In this document: one piece after another, positions 10,171 to 17,677 of the stretch | Position numbering within the stretch: the stretch's first letter is position 1 | Layout: every line of letters starts with the position of its first letter | NCBI RefSeq assembly: GCF_042680725.1 | Contig: NZ_JBHUEK010000025.1 | Span: 744,001 to 808,000 of the forward strand | DNA: 64,000 nt | Reading direction: 5' to 3' | From: Ferdinandcohnia salidurans | GTDB taxonomy: Bacteria > Bacillota > Bacilli > Bacillales > Bacillaceae_L | Notes under the pieces: generated by a model | What the model was told of the DNA's origin: nothing | Databases searched by the model: none | The model's input: the letters and a program-made list of their open reading frames with translations, nothing else | Position numbers and translations under genes: made by a program

Positions 10171-10374
10171 ATGAACAACCCATTGGTAAAGATTCTTATT
10201 GAGGCTAAGAAACTTAACAAATGGATCCCTGCAAAGTTTCTAGTGAAGTATGACATTCAAAAGGTTAATCTATCAAAACTTGAGGATGATGGACTCATTC
10301 TGACTATGAAAATTAAGTCAGATGGATTGGTATTGAAGCTTACACTCAAGGGCTATCACCACTTCAACAAATAA
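10171..10374 (+). CDS. Unknown 67-residue protein
   Basis: I do not recognise this protein. It is small, basic and rich in Lys, Leu and Ile, beginning MNNPLVKILIEAKKLNK. The end (LKLTLKGYHHFNK) and the helix-strand appearance suggest a small winged-helix-like or structural protein, but that is a guess. An upstream in-frame TTG at 10153 would put the strong AAAGGAGG box (10156-10163) inside the gene, so ATG 10171, seven bases after it, is chosen. It heads the group that continues with the next two genes. Confidence 0.6.
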   Translation: MNNPLVKILIEAKKLNKWIPAKFLVKYDIQKVNLSKLEDDGLILTMKIKSDGLVLKLTLKGYHHFNK

Positions 10375-10411
10375 TTAGGATTACCCAATAACATTTAGGA
10401 GGAATTTTATT

Positions 10412-10918
10412 ATGCAGAAGAACGCATGGCAAAATCATGAATTGATTAATGGGAAAGGAGTATCTATACCAGAGATTAAAAAGATCTATCAATCTTTATT
10501 AAATGAAAATGAAAGAATTAAAGATGAGATAGTTGATTCCATTGAATGTAATGACTACGTAAGGCTATCTCATTTACTTGTTAGTAGAAGTAAGATCCAA
10601 TCTGCTATAAAGGACGTTGAATCGTTACATGAAGACGATTTGAAAGGTTATGTTTCTACTAAAGAGCGAGTTTCGCAAGTACTTAGCAATGCTGCAAATT
10701 CTATGGATGCAAATGGTGAAGTTGTAGTGTTAATAGTTACAAACAGCTTAGAAAAATTGAATCAATCAGCACACAGCTTGGTAACTAAGTCATTAGATAT
10801 TTCATCTAAAGCAATCAGTAAAGGTAATCAACTTAATCATAAAGCAGGAAAGTTTCTAGTAAAGAAGACATCGAATGGATTATTCAAGCTTGCTAATGCA
10901 ATTAATAAAAAATCTTAA
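10412..10918 (+). CDS. Unknown 168-residue helical protein
   Basis: I do not recognise this protein. It looks all-helical and charged, with a Ser/Lys-rich C-terminus (about residues 120-168). There is no signal peptide or clear membrane span, although residues about 98-108 are hydrophobic (GEVVVLIVTNS). The start ATG follows TTTAGGAGGAATT. It is 37 bp after the preceding gene and 25 bp before the next, consistent with one transcript of accessory, element-type genes. Confidence 0.65.
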   Translation: MQKNAWQNHELINGKGVSIPEIKKIYQSLLNENERIKDEIVDSIECNDYVRLSHLLVSRSKIQSAIKDVESLHEDDLKGYVSTKERVSQVLSNAANSMDANGEVVVLIVTNSLEKLNQSAHSLVTKSLDISSKAISKGNQLNHKAGKFLVKKTSNGLFKLANAINKKS

Positions 10919-10943
10919 TCTATTGAAAGGAGGTGACAATCAT

Positions 10944-11708
10944 ATGAAATCAGGTATGCATTCGCAAAGGAACAATATAATACCCTTTTCAAACAATAGT
11001 GAATCTGAATTTGTTTCACTACCTAATATTGTAGTATCGACTATTGAATCAAAACGACGTGTAGAGGAACTGCAAACCTTTGTTGAAGAAGTGATGGTAA
11101 AAGGTGTTGATTATGGTTTAGTGGATGGATTTTCAAAGCCTACATTACTTAAACCAGGCGCTGAAAAACTATGCGACGTATTTGGATTCTCGAAAACAGC
11201 AGATGTCGTCAATCGCATCGAACAATGGGATTCAGGTATATTCGCTTATGAAGTGAAGATGACGCTTATACGCAAAGATAATGGACTCGTTGAAGCTGAG
11301 GGCCTAGGCTCATGCAATAGCAAGGAATCTTCCTTTCAGCAACAAGACCCTTATACAATCGTTAATACCGTATTGAAGATGGCAAAAAAAAGAGCGTTGA
11401 TTGATGCAGTTCTATCTGCAACACGTTCAAGTGGTATCTTCACTCAGGACATTGAAGATTTTCTGCAAGCAAAAACTAAGGCAAGTAAAGGAGGTGGTGA
11501 ACAAGCAACAAAGGCTCAATTACAGAAGATTTTCCGTATCGTCGACGAAATGGATATGCCAACAGATGTTGCAAAAGAATTGATGAAGATGACTTTTGGC
11601 GTTGAGCGTAGTACACAACTATCCAAGAAACAAGCATCAGACTTTATCCAAGATTTACTGGTGCTGAAGGAGGTGAGGACTATGGATGATCAAAACAATA
11701 TTGATTAA
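10944..11708 (+). CDS. Putative phage/element recombination protein (single-strand-annealing type?)
   Basis: A 254-residue cytoplasmic protein. The core contains LLKPGAEKLCDVFGF (about residues 66-80), a strand-rich section ending GLGSCNSKE, and NTVLKMAKKRALIDAVLSAT (about 140-160). This arrangement recurs in phage and integrative-element proteins and resembles the MAKKRALVDAVL-type helix of ERF/Rad52-like annealing proteins. I infer a role in DNA recombination from that and from the RadC-like neighbour; I cannot prove the family. ATG 10944 follows AAAGGAGGTGACAATC and is preferred over the longer frame from 10875, which overlaps the previous gene. Confidence 0.55.
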   Translation: MKSGMHSQRNNIIPFSNNSESEFVSLPNIVVSTIESKRRVEELQTFVEEVMVKGVDYGLVDGFSKPTLLKPGAEKLCDVFGFSKTADVVNRIEQWDSGIFAYEVKMTLIRKDNGLVEAEGLGSCNSKESSFQQQDPYTIVNTVLKMAKKRALIDAVLSATRSSGIFTQDIEDFLQAKTKASKGGGEQATKAQLQKIFRIVDEMDMPTDVAKELMKMTFGVERSTQLSKKQASDFIQDLLVLKEVRTMDDQNNID

Positions 11709-11748
11709 AAGCACATGGATTGCAGATGCAGTCGATGTGCTTTCTTTT
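11708..11748 (+). terminator. Terminator after the putative annealing protein
   Basis: AAAGCACAT (11708-11716) pairs with ATGTGCTTT (11735-11743), followed by a T-rich run. It starts one base before the end of the upstream stop codon. Confidence 0.75.
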
Positions 11749-11757
11749 GCACAAAAA

Positions 11758-11789
11758 TAGATGAGCTCATCGGCACATGAACTCATCTA
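11758..11789. repeat. Inverted repeat between the annealing-type and RadC-like genes
   Basis: TAGATGAG (11758-11765) and CTCATCTA (11782-11789) form an 8-bp stem, with inner complementarity TCAT/ATGA. No T-run follows, so this is not an ordinary terminator. Confidence 0.5.
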
Positions 11790-11842
11790 AATAATTACTA
11801 GATTAACAACAGTATATAGCAGATGAAATAATGACTCAACCA

Positions 11843-11871
11843 GGAGGGACGCATATCGTCTCTCCTTTTTT
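11843..11871 (+). terminator. Hairpin with T-run upstream of the RadC-like gene
   Basis: GGAGGGACG (11843-11851) pairs with CGTCTCTCC (11857-11865, one G-T pair) and is followed by six T. It lies 34 bp before the next start codon, so it either insulates that gene or regulates it. Confidence 0.6.
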
Positions 11872-11904
11872 AATTCAATCAAACAAATAATGGAGGAATT
11901 TATA

Positions 11905-12513
11905 ATGAACAATTCAATCGATAAAATCACTTTTAGAAATCTATTAGCAACGACAACTCGGGAAAAGGAAGATAGTTATGTAGTGAATGAACTATTCACC
12001 CGCTACCCATCTATTCAGGAATTATTAGCTGTAACTGAGGATGAGTTGCTGCAAATCAAGGGAATCGGAAAAGTAAAGGCAAAGCAAATCATTGCTGCTT
12101 TACAACTTGCTCGCATGAACCCATGTCCAGTTGAACAACGATTTGCAATTCGTTCACCCCAGGATGCTTATGATTATCTTAAGGATATGCAATATTTAAA
12201 TCAAGAGCATTTTGTAGTGCTTGGCTTAAATACTAAAAACCAAATAATCTTCCGTGAAACAGTATTTGTCGGCTCACTAAATGCTAGTATCGTACATCCA
12301 AGGGAGGTGTTTAATCATTTAGTTCGTCGTAGTTGTGCAAGTGCAATAGTGGCACACAACCACCCTAGTGGCGACGTTTCACCAAGTATGGAGGACATTA
12401 ATGTAACAAAACGCTTAGGTGAGGCCGGAAAGATGATGGGTATTGAGATCTTGGATCATATCATCGTTGGCCATGAAAAATATACTAGTTTGAAAGAAAA
12501 AGGATATCTATAA
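11905..12513 (+). CDS. RadC-like JAB-domain protein
   Basis: A 202-residue RadC-family protein. Residues about 30-70 hold a helix-hairpin-helix segment (LLQIKGIGKVKAKQI). The C-terminal JAB/MPN metalloprotease-like domain carries the metal-site motif AHNHPSGD at about 152-159 and a following Ser/Asp (SPSMEDI). Such genes are frequent on phages, SCC elements and genomic islands, where their biochemical role is unsettled. ATG 11905 is preceded by TGGAGGA; an in-frame ATG at 11890 would place that box within the gene. It is the last gene of the accessory plus-strand group. Confidence 0.85.
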   Translation: MNNSIDKITFRNLLATTTREKEDSYVVNELFTRYPSIQELLAVTEDELLQIKGIGKVKAKQIIAALQLARMNPCPVEQRFAIRSPQDAYDYLKDMQYLNQEHFVVLGLNTKNQIIFRETVFVGSLNASIVHPREVFNHLVRRSCASAIVAHNHPSGDVSPSMEDINVTKRLGEAGKMMGIEILDHIIVGHEKYTSLKEKGYL

Positions 12514-12833
12514 AAAATATTTTTAGGAATGTCAGTGAAGGTGCTAGAAATAGCACCAACACTGGCTTTCTCTTAAAAATCATCAAGTTATGGGCTAAAG
12601 TTAGAATAAGTCATCACTTTTTTGATGAGTACCGCTATGGAAATGACCTTAAACCTTGGTATACAGGGGGTTCCTAAGAATTCTGTATAAATATTATAAT
12701 CTGCTAAAAACTAAAAATGCTCTATTACTATGTATTAATCCGCTACAACCTAAAATTGTAACATTGAAATTGGAGAAACTTGATATATTTAATAAATACC
12801 CTACCTACGGATATGAATACAATCGCTTAAAAA
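12514..12833. other. Gene-poor stretch left of the predicted element
   Basis: No convincing gene. It holds a long hairpin just after the RadC-like gene, a CATCA/TGATG hairpin near 12612-12626 and a TATACAG / CTGTATA inverted repeat (12660-12666 and 12683-12689). A 70-codon frame at 12656 lacks a ribosome binding site and runs into rlmH on the other strand. Confidence 0.55.
12531..12574 (+). terminator. Two-part terminator hairpin after the RadC-like gene
   Basis: GTCAGTG/CACTGGC forms the base, an AA/AA internal loop follows, and GGTGCTA/TAGCACC forms the top with a GAAA tetraloop (12547-12550). A T-rich tail follows. Confidence 0.7.
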
Positions 12834-13313
12834 TCATTTATGATAAGGTTCATTTTTCTGTATTTTGAATGCACGATATACCTGTTCTATTAAGATAAGC
12901 TTCATTAGTTGATGTGGAAATGTCATTTTAGAGAAGGATAATTTTTGATCTGCTCGGTTTAGCACATCATCACTTAATCCATTTGATCCACCAATAACAA
13001 ACGAAATCTGACTTCTACCATGGATGCTCAACTTCTCCATTTCACTAGCCAATTGTTCTGATGACCAGTTATCTCCTTGTATAGCAAGAGCAACAACATA
13101 TTGATTCGGTTTAATCTTGTTTAAGATGCGTTCTCCTTCTTTTTGTTTCACTTGATACAGTTCCTTATCACTTAATTGCTCAGGGGCTTGTTCATCACTC
13201 ACTTCGTCCATTTTTAATTTACAATATGGACGTAATCTTTTTTCAAACTCGGCAATGCCAAGCTTTATGTATTTTTCTTTCACTTTACCAACACTTACAA
13301 TCTGTATTTGCAT
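12834..13313 (-). CDS. rlmH: Second, element-borne 23S rRNA pseudouridine-1915 N3-methyltransferase RlmH
   Basis: A 159-residue SPOUT methyltransferase of canonical RlmH length, with the SAM-binding knot FVIGGSNGL and the conserved KMTFPHQLMKLILIEQ segment, ending in the family-typical NEPYHK. It is clearly diverged from the other RlmH in this window (17612-18097), so it is not a recent duplicate. RlmH methylates the ribosome at helix 69. The ATG follows AGAGGTGA. It is the last gene of a minus-strand set with the SpoVG-like and replication genes. In my model its last codons belong to the chromosome's original rlmH, joined to it at the octamer 12847-12854. Confidence 0.93.
   Translation of the reverse strand: MQIQIVSVGKVKEKYIKLGIAEFEKRLRPYCKLKMDEVSDEQAPEQLSDKELYQVKQKEGERILNKIKPNQYVVALAIQGDNWSSEQLASEMEKLSIHGRSQISFVIGGSNGLSDDVLNRADQKLSFSKMTFPHQLMKLILIEQVYRAFKIQKNEPYHK
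12847..12854. other. Predicted left attachment-site core
   Basis: GGTTCATT, reading AATGAACC in the rlmH sense. To its left, 12834-12846 encodes the YHK-stop tail. The 18 bases 12834-12851 differ at only about two positions from the staphylococcal SCC attachment sequence as I remember it. The exact crossover dinucleotide cannot be read from the sequence. Confidence 0.5.
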
Positions 13314-13343
13314 TGAAGATCACCTCTTCATAAGATTATTTAG

Positions 13344-13373
13344 CTAGTACCTTGGTAATTTTCAAGGCACTAG
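13344..13373. repeat. Interrupted hairpin between rlmH copy 1 and the SpoVG-like gene
   Basis: CTAGT-A-CCTTG pairs with CAAGG-C-ACTAG around an 8-nt loop. There is no T-run on the minus strand, so it is more likely an RNA-processing or operator structure than a terminator of the minus-strand operon. Confidence 0.45.
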
Positions 13374-13386
13374 TTTGAATTGTTTT

Positions 13387-13722
13387 TTACGCGTACTGAT
13401 ATCCTTTGTTATTCATTATTCGTTCTTTCTCCAATGTATAAATATAAGGAATATGGCTTGATATATCAGTAAAATCAATAGTCATAATATATTGCTCATA
13501 TTTAAATACCATTGCATCCCGTATCTTCTGAGCAACTTCATCATTAATCTCTACAACAGCCCGTCCATTTGTTTGCGGGAACTCAACTACATACATTTCT
13601 GTGTCATCATCTGTTTTTAATATAACACCGTTCATCGTATGTATTGAGTCAAGTTTAACCCGACCAACAGCTAGTATATCATGTGTTGGAAAAGTATCTA
13701 TAATATCTACAATTACACTCAT
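13387..13722 (-). CDS. SpoVG-like protein
   Basis: A 111-residue protein. Residues about 15-80 follow the SpoVG pattern: a strand near AVGRVKLDS, a short turn, a strand near EMYVVEFPQ, then a helix in VAQKIRDAMVFKYEQY. SpoVG-family proteins bind nucleic acid and regulate gene expression, and copies are common on phages and integrative elements. ATG 13722 follows AAGGAGC; the frame extends upstream to 13794, but that start lacks such a site. It lies between the replication gene and rlmH copy 1 in one minus-strand set. Confidence 0.6.
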   Translation of the reverse strand: MSVIVDIIDTFPTHDILAVGRVKLDSIHTMNGVILKTDDDTEMYVVEFPQTNGRAVVEINDEVAQKIRDAMVFKYEQYIMTIDFTDISSHIPYIYTLEKERIMNNKGYQYA

Positions 13723-13819
13723 ATCATGATGCTCCTTATCATTATTTCTACGTATCAAGGCATTGATGCACATTTTAGCAAATGGTATAATCAAATCAAC
13801 ATATAATTTCTATGGCTGT

Positions 13820-14839
13820 CTACTGTTTTACAGTGGCAGTCTTCTTTTTTTGTGGCACTACTCGTAATGGAGGCAACATGCTATCTCCAATAAGCAATAC
13901 ATCTGTTCCAAGAATACCTCTTAATTGCATTTTTCTCTTTCTGAATGTTGATGCAGCATATTTGTTTAGGCACTCATCCTCACCGCTAAACAGCAACTCT
14001 GTAGCAAATGCTATAAGAGATGATTTGGTTCTAAGTGGAATGGTTTCCTTGTTTATAGCATCTATTACTTGCTGCAATGATGTGTATTTTACACCACTAC
14101 TTAACCCGTTCCGATCCAAACCCTTTTGCAATATCTCAGCTGCGACATCCATTTTCAAAATCTCCACTGCTCTTCTGCCTGGACTTATTTTACGTATTTC
14201 TGTATCCGAAAGCTCAATTTCATACCTAAGTATGCCTTTTGCTCTCTTAAGATGCCGGGATTTATCAGGATATTGATGCTGTTGTTCCACCTCCGCTTCT
14301 TTATCATACAGCTTCTCTTTTTTCTTAGTGGCCTTCCATTCAACTGATTCTACCCTATCACTTCCCTTAGCGTTATATGTTCTTTTTTGATATTTCGGTA
14401 TTGAACAGCCCGACATAGCATTTAAATATCGGCTCTTTAGTTGACCAACATTAAAATTCTTACAAACATGCACCTTTTCAGCCGTCCAAGTATTAATTGG
14501 CGGTATTCTTGAAAGTTTAATCTTGAGCTTTACAGATATATATTTACGCATCATTTTAAAAAACGTATCAATATCATCAGCTCGCAGTTCATTGACATTA
14601 GAACCATATAATAATGCCGGAATAGATACCTCCACTTTTAACCTGCATTTAGAAGGATCATCTTCCCTGTATGTGTATCTTATGAATGGCAAGCCTTTAA
14701 AATCATTATCGTACAGCTTCTTGAAGATGGTGTCATTTACAGCTTGTCTTCTTGAAGAATCCGTTTGATTCCACTCTATATTCTCTATTTCCAGCTTCGA
14801 TAACATTAAAGGTATTGCTATTTTCACAGTATCAAACAT
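13820..14839 (-). CDS. Phage/plasmid-type replication initiation protein
   Basis: A 339-residue protein starting MFDTVKIAIPL, the opening seen in phage and plasmid replication proteins of the gene II/X (CRI) type. The middle has conserved-looking basic and aromatic blocks (KGILRYEIELSD, a strand expected in the initiator fold). It probably allows the excised circle to replicate, an inference from family and context. The longer frame starts at GTG 14848, but ATG 14839 has better spacing from AAGGAG. It is 97 bp upstream of the SpoVG-like start. Confidence 0.6.
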   Translation of the reverse strand: MFDTVKIAIPLMLSKLEIENIEWNQTDSSRRQAVNDTIFKKLYDNDFKGLPFIRYTYREDDPSKCRLKVEVSIPALLYGSNVNELRADDIDTFFKMMRKYISVKLKIKLSRIPPINTWTAEKVHVCKNFNVGQLKSRYLNAMSGCSIPKYQKRTYNAKGSDRVESVEWKATKKKEKLYDKEAEVEQQHQYPDKSRHLKRAKGILRYEIELSDTEIRKISPGRRAVEILKMDVAAEILQKGLDRNGLSSGVKYTSLQQVIDAINKETIPLRTKSSLIAFATELLFSGEDECLNKYAASTFRKRKMQLRGILGTDVLLIGDSMLPPLRVVPQKKKTATVKQ

Positions 14840-14895
14840 GTATCTCACGCTCCTTAAGTAGCTAGTTGTGCACGTATTACAGAGAAATGCGAAAT

Positions 14896-15051
14896 TTACT
14901 CCTTATTTTTGAATTGCTCATACACAACATCTGCCATCCTTTGAATAAACTGATTACCCTTTTCTTCTTTCTCTTTTAGCCAATCAGCAATACTCTCTTC
15001 ATTTTTTAAAAAGGAAATATCACATTCACTTACATTTATTGTTTCACTCAA
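14896..15051 (-). CDS. Unknown 51-residue acidic protein
   Basis: A short frame with a TTG start beginning MSETINVSECDISFLKNEES and ending FKNKE. It is preceded by GGGGTGA, a plausible ribosome binding site. It is amphipathic-helical and charged, with no known motif. It is the first gene on the minus strand after the divergent promoter region and is followed by the replication gene 56 bp later. A small regulator or replication accessory protein is possible; no function can be assigned. Confidence 0.55.
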   Translation of the reverse strand: MSETINVSECDISFLKNEESIADWLKEKEEKGNQFIQRMADVVYEQFKNKE

Positions 15052-15182
15052 TTTAAGTCACCCCGCTTTCTTGATTGAAAGCATAACACAACATAATTAA
15101 AAATATCAATACCCCTATTTAATATTTTAATTTTGTGGTATAGTGTATGTATTTAGAAAATAAAATGTCAGGAAGTGAAACA
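15052..15182. promoter_or_regulatory. Divergent promoter region of the element
   Basis: An AT-rich interval between the minus-strand replication set and the plus-strand regulator-recombinase pair. On the plus strand TATAGT at 15139-15144, preceded by TGG, forms an extended -10 element; the -35 region is weak. The XRE regulator encoded just downstream is the likely controller, as in phage lysogeny regions. Confidence 0.55.
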
Positions 15183-15959
15183 ATGAAGAAGATTACGTTA
15201 AATAAGACAAACCTAACTGATCTAGCAGATCTATCAATTGGAAAAAGAGTACGCTATATTCGTGAACATCTTCAAAGTGAATGTGGTAATTCTTTTAGTG
15301 GAAAAAGCGTAGCAAATCGAATTCAGTTATTTTCTCAATCAACATTAACAACGATCGAAAGAGATAAAACGAAAGATATTCCATCTAAGGTTTTATACGC
15401 TATTGCTAAGGATTTTGGAGCAGATTTATACATGTTTTTTGACGACTTCTATAAAAATGGCAGCCATGAATCTATTGTATTAATTCCACCTTTATACAAC
15501 AAAGATGATATCGATGAGGATAATAGGGCTGATAGTGAACGAAATAAAAATCAAATGTCTATAGAAACAAACCCGCTTCTCGAAAATGAATACGCAATAA
15601 AAACAACGGTTAGTAAAGTAGCTTCAAATGAAGATGAACAAATAACGTTTATCTTTAAGAGTCGAGTAAAATATTCCGAACAACACCTATTTTACTTGCT
15701 CTCCCATATTATTAATCAAATTAATACGATAGATGTAACTATCGAACCCGAACTTGCGGAAAGTAATAATCAACTTGATTCCATAAAATTAGCTAATGAT
15801 TATATTCACTATGGGAAAACATCCTTACATGCATTTCCATGGCACGCTAGTAAAGATAAGTTAATTCTTGATAATAAAGCATTTGAAAAAGCTGCTGAGT
15901 ATACTGACAGACTTTCAGAAAATCTTAATCAAAAACTAGAAGAAAAGGAGGAAAAGTAA
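15183..15959 (+). CDS. XRE-family transcriptional regulator of the element
   Basis: A 258-residue protein with an N-terminal helix-turn-helix domain (about residues 12-75, including GKRVRYIREHL and the STLTTIERDK recognition-helix region). A poorly conserved C-terminal region may sense a signal or drive oligomerisation. ATG 15183 follows AGGAAGTG; an upstream ATG at 15147 overlaps the promoter. The stop overlaps the recombinase start by one base (TAATG), so the two are translationally coupled. It probably represses recombinase and replication genes. Confidence 0.75.
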   Translation: MKKITLNKTNLTDLADLSIGKRVRYIREHLQSECGNSFSGKSVANRIQLFSQSTLTTIERDKTKDIPSKVLYAIAKDFGADLYMFFDDFYKNGSHESIVLIPPLYNKDDIDEDNRADSERNKNQMSIETNPLLENEYAIKTTVSKVASNEDEQITFIFKSRVKYSEQHLFYLLSHIINQINTIDVTIEPELAESNNQLDSIKLANDYIHYGKTSLHAFPWHASKDKLILDNKAFEKAAEYTDRLSENLNQKLEEKEEK

Positions 15960-17677
15960 TGGATAACAAAACAAAAGCCGTCCTTTATGCACGTGTTAGT
16001 ACAGAAGAGCAAGCTACAGAAGGATATAGTATAAATGCTCAAAAAGAGCTTCTATACGAATACGCCAACAAGAATAACATTGAAATCATCGAAGAGTATA
16101 TCGATGAAGGAAAAAGTGGTAAAAGTATTGAAGGTAGACCTGAAATGAAACGTCTGTTGAGAGACGCTAAGGATGAAAACTTTAATGCTGTTATTATTTA
16201 TAAGCTTGACCGTTTATCTAGAAAAACAAAGGACGCATTAGAAATTGCAGAGAAGCTTGATTTCCATAATGTTCAGCTTATCAGTTATTCTGAAAACATC
16301 GATACTACTACCCCTGGTGGTAAGATGTTTTTCACTATTTTGAGTTCAGTTGCAGAAATGGAACGTTCTACTATTATTGACCGCGCTAAAATGGGGATGG
16401 TTCAACGTGCCAAAGAAGGCTATTACAATGGAGGAAGAGTGCTAGGTTACGACAGTATCAATAAACATTTAGTGATAAATGAGGAAGAAGCTCATATTAT
16501 CCGATTAATATTTGATTATGCCGAGCAGGATTTAGGTTATAAGGCCATTGTAAGTCGCATTAATACCATGGGATATAAAACAAAACGAGGTTTTGATTTT
16601 TCCATTAACACCATTAAACAAATCCTAGACAATCCACTTTATATAGGAAAAATTCGTTTTAATATGTATGAAAACTGGGCTGAAAAACATCGCAAAGGAA
16701 AGAACAAAGATTATATCCTTGTTGATGGGAAACATGAATCCATTATCGAGCAGGAGCAATGGAATCGAGTACAACAATCTCGAAAAAGGCGCTCAATAAA
16801 ACCAGCTCAATCCAATAATCCATACATATTAAATGGACTTATTAGATGCCCTGAATGTGGATATGGAATGGTTTCTGGATCTTCAAAAGGAGCGAAAGGT
16901 AAAAAGTATCGTTATTATGTATGTGGATTATTCCACAATAAAGGTAGTAAAGCATGTAGTGCACATTCCATTCGTGCAGACCGAGCAGAAGAGCAAATAT
17001 TTGAGGAATTGGAACGTATTGTGTCTGAACCATATGTATTGAAACGGATTGTTGATAATGTTAATGAGAAGCGTATTGATGCAAGAACTCCAATTAACGA
17101 TGAGATTAAGATATTACAATCTAAGCTGAATAAGATAGAAGTCCGGATTAATAACATTACAAATCAATTAATGGATGATCCCTCACTTGTTGCTATCTTC
17201 AAGCCTAAATTAAAAGAGCTTACTGAAGAACAAGCAGAGCTTCAAAGCAAACTTAAAGCTTTAAATACTGAATTAGAAGAATGTGATACAACACCTATTG
17301 ATGCTCAAGCATTGCATAACCTTTTAACAAACTTTGATCAGGTGATAAAGGATGCAGAGCCTGAACAACAAAAGGCATTACTCCGCTTAATCATAAAGAA
17401 TATACAGATTAGTAAAGAGGCACCTCGTGGGATTGGGCGACATATAAAGAAAATCAATCTATACTTTGACTTTACAATAGAGGGATTAGAAGAACATACC
17501 CTGGAGTTATTAGACTCTGTTTCTATGGATTTTATTGCACCTGTGGAATCATGGATGTTAGAAAGTGAAGATGGTAAAATGTTGAGCGAAATGATGGATT
17601 CGCTTAATATTTTACCCTTGAAAGATGTACGGTTCATTCCTAATAATCCGAAACGCCCGATACACCTGCTCCACTAA
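15959..17677 (+). CDS. Large serine recombinase (site-specific integrase)
   Basis: A 572-residue large serine recombinase. The catalytic domain starts with LYARVSTEEQ (nucleophile Ser14) and includes YKLDRLSR at about 81-88. A recombinase domain covers about 150-285, a Zn-ribbon uses Cys297, Cys300, Cys322 and Cys333, and a coiled coil spans about 365-425. This is the architecture of phage integrases and SCC Ccr proteins. The start has AAAAGGAGG. The last 12 residues, after RFI, and the stop codon are encoded within the 3' part of rlmH on the other strand, so the gene crosses the predicted attachment core and overlaps rlmH by 66 bp. Confidence 0.93.
   Translation: MDNKTKAVLYARVSTEEQATEGYSINAQKELLYEYANKNNIEIIEEYIDEGKSGKSIEGRPEMKRLLRDAKDENFNAVIIYKLDRLSRKTKDALEIAEKLDFHNVQLISYSENIDTTTPGGKMFFTILSSVAEMERSTIIDRAKMGMVQRAKEGYYNGGRVLGYDSINKHLVINEEEAHIIRLIFDYAEQDLGYKAIVSRINTMGYKTKRGFDFSINTIKQILDNPLYIGKIRFNMYENWAEKHRKGKNKDYILVDGKHESIIEQEQWNRVQQSRKRRSIKPAQSNNPYILNGLIRCPECGYGMVSGSSKGAKGKKYRYYVCGLFHNKGSKACSAHSIRADRAEEQIFEELERIVSEPYVLKRIVDNVNEKRIDARTPINDEIKILQSKLNKIEVRINNITNQLMDDPSLVAIFKPKLKELTEEQAELQSKLKALNTELEECDTTPIDAQALHNLLTNFDQVIKDAEPEQQKALLRLIIKNIQISKEAPRGIGRHIKKINLYFDFTIEGLEEHTLELLDSVSMDFIAPVESWMLESEDGKMLSEMMDSLNILPLKDVRFIPNNPKRPIHLLH

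Larger units (their letters stand above)
12847..17638. mobile_element. Predicted SCC-like integrative element in the rlmH 3' end (4,784 bp)
   Basis: Two rlmH genes on the same strand share the octamer GGTTCATT at the same codons near their 3' ends (12847-12854 and 17631-17638, exactly 4,784 bp apart). Between them lie rlmH copy 1, a SpoVG-like gene, a replication initiator, a 51-residue gene, an XRE regulator and a large serine recombinase whose last codons cross the right octamer. Removing the interval restores a native rlmH ending RIIRNEPYHK, the normal family end. The rlmH 3' end is the known SCC target in staphylococci. The boundaries are inferred, not demonstrated. Confidence 0.65.

Noticed and set aside
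12656..12868. 70-codon plus-strand frame left of rlmH copy 1
   Set aside because: No ribosome binding site and it runs into the 3' end of rlmH on the other strand.
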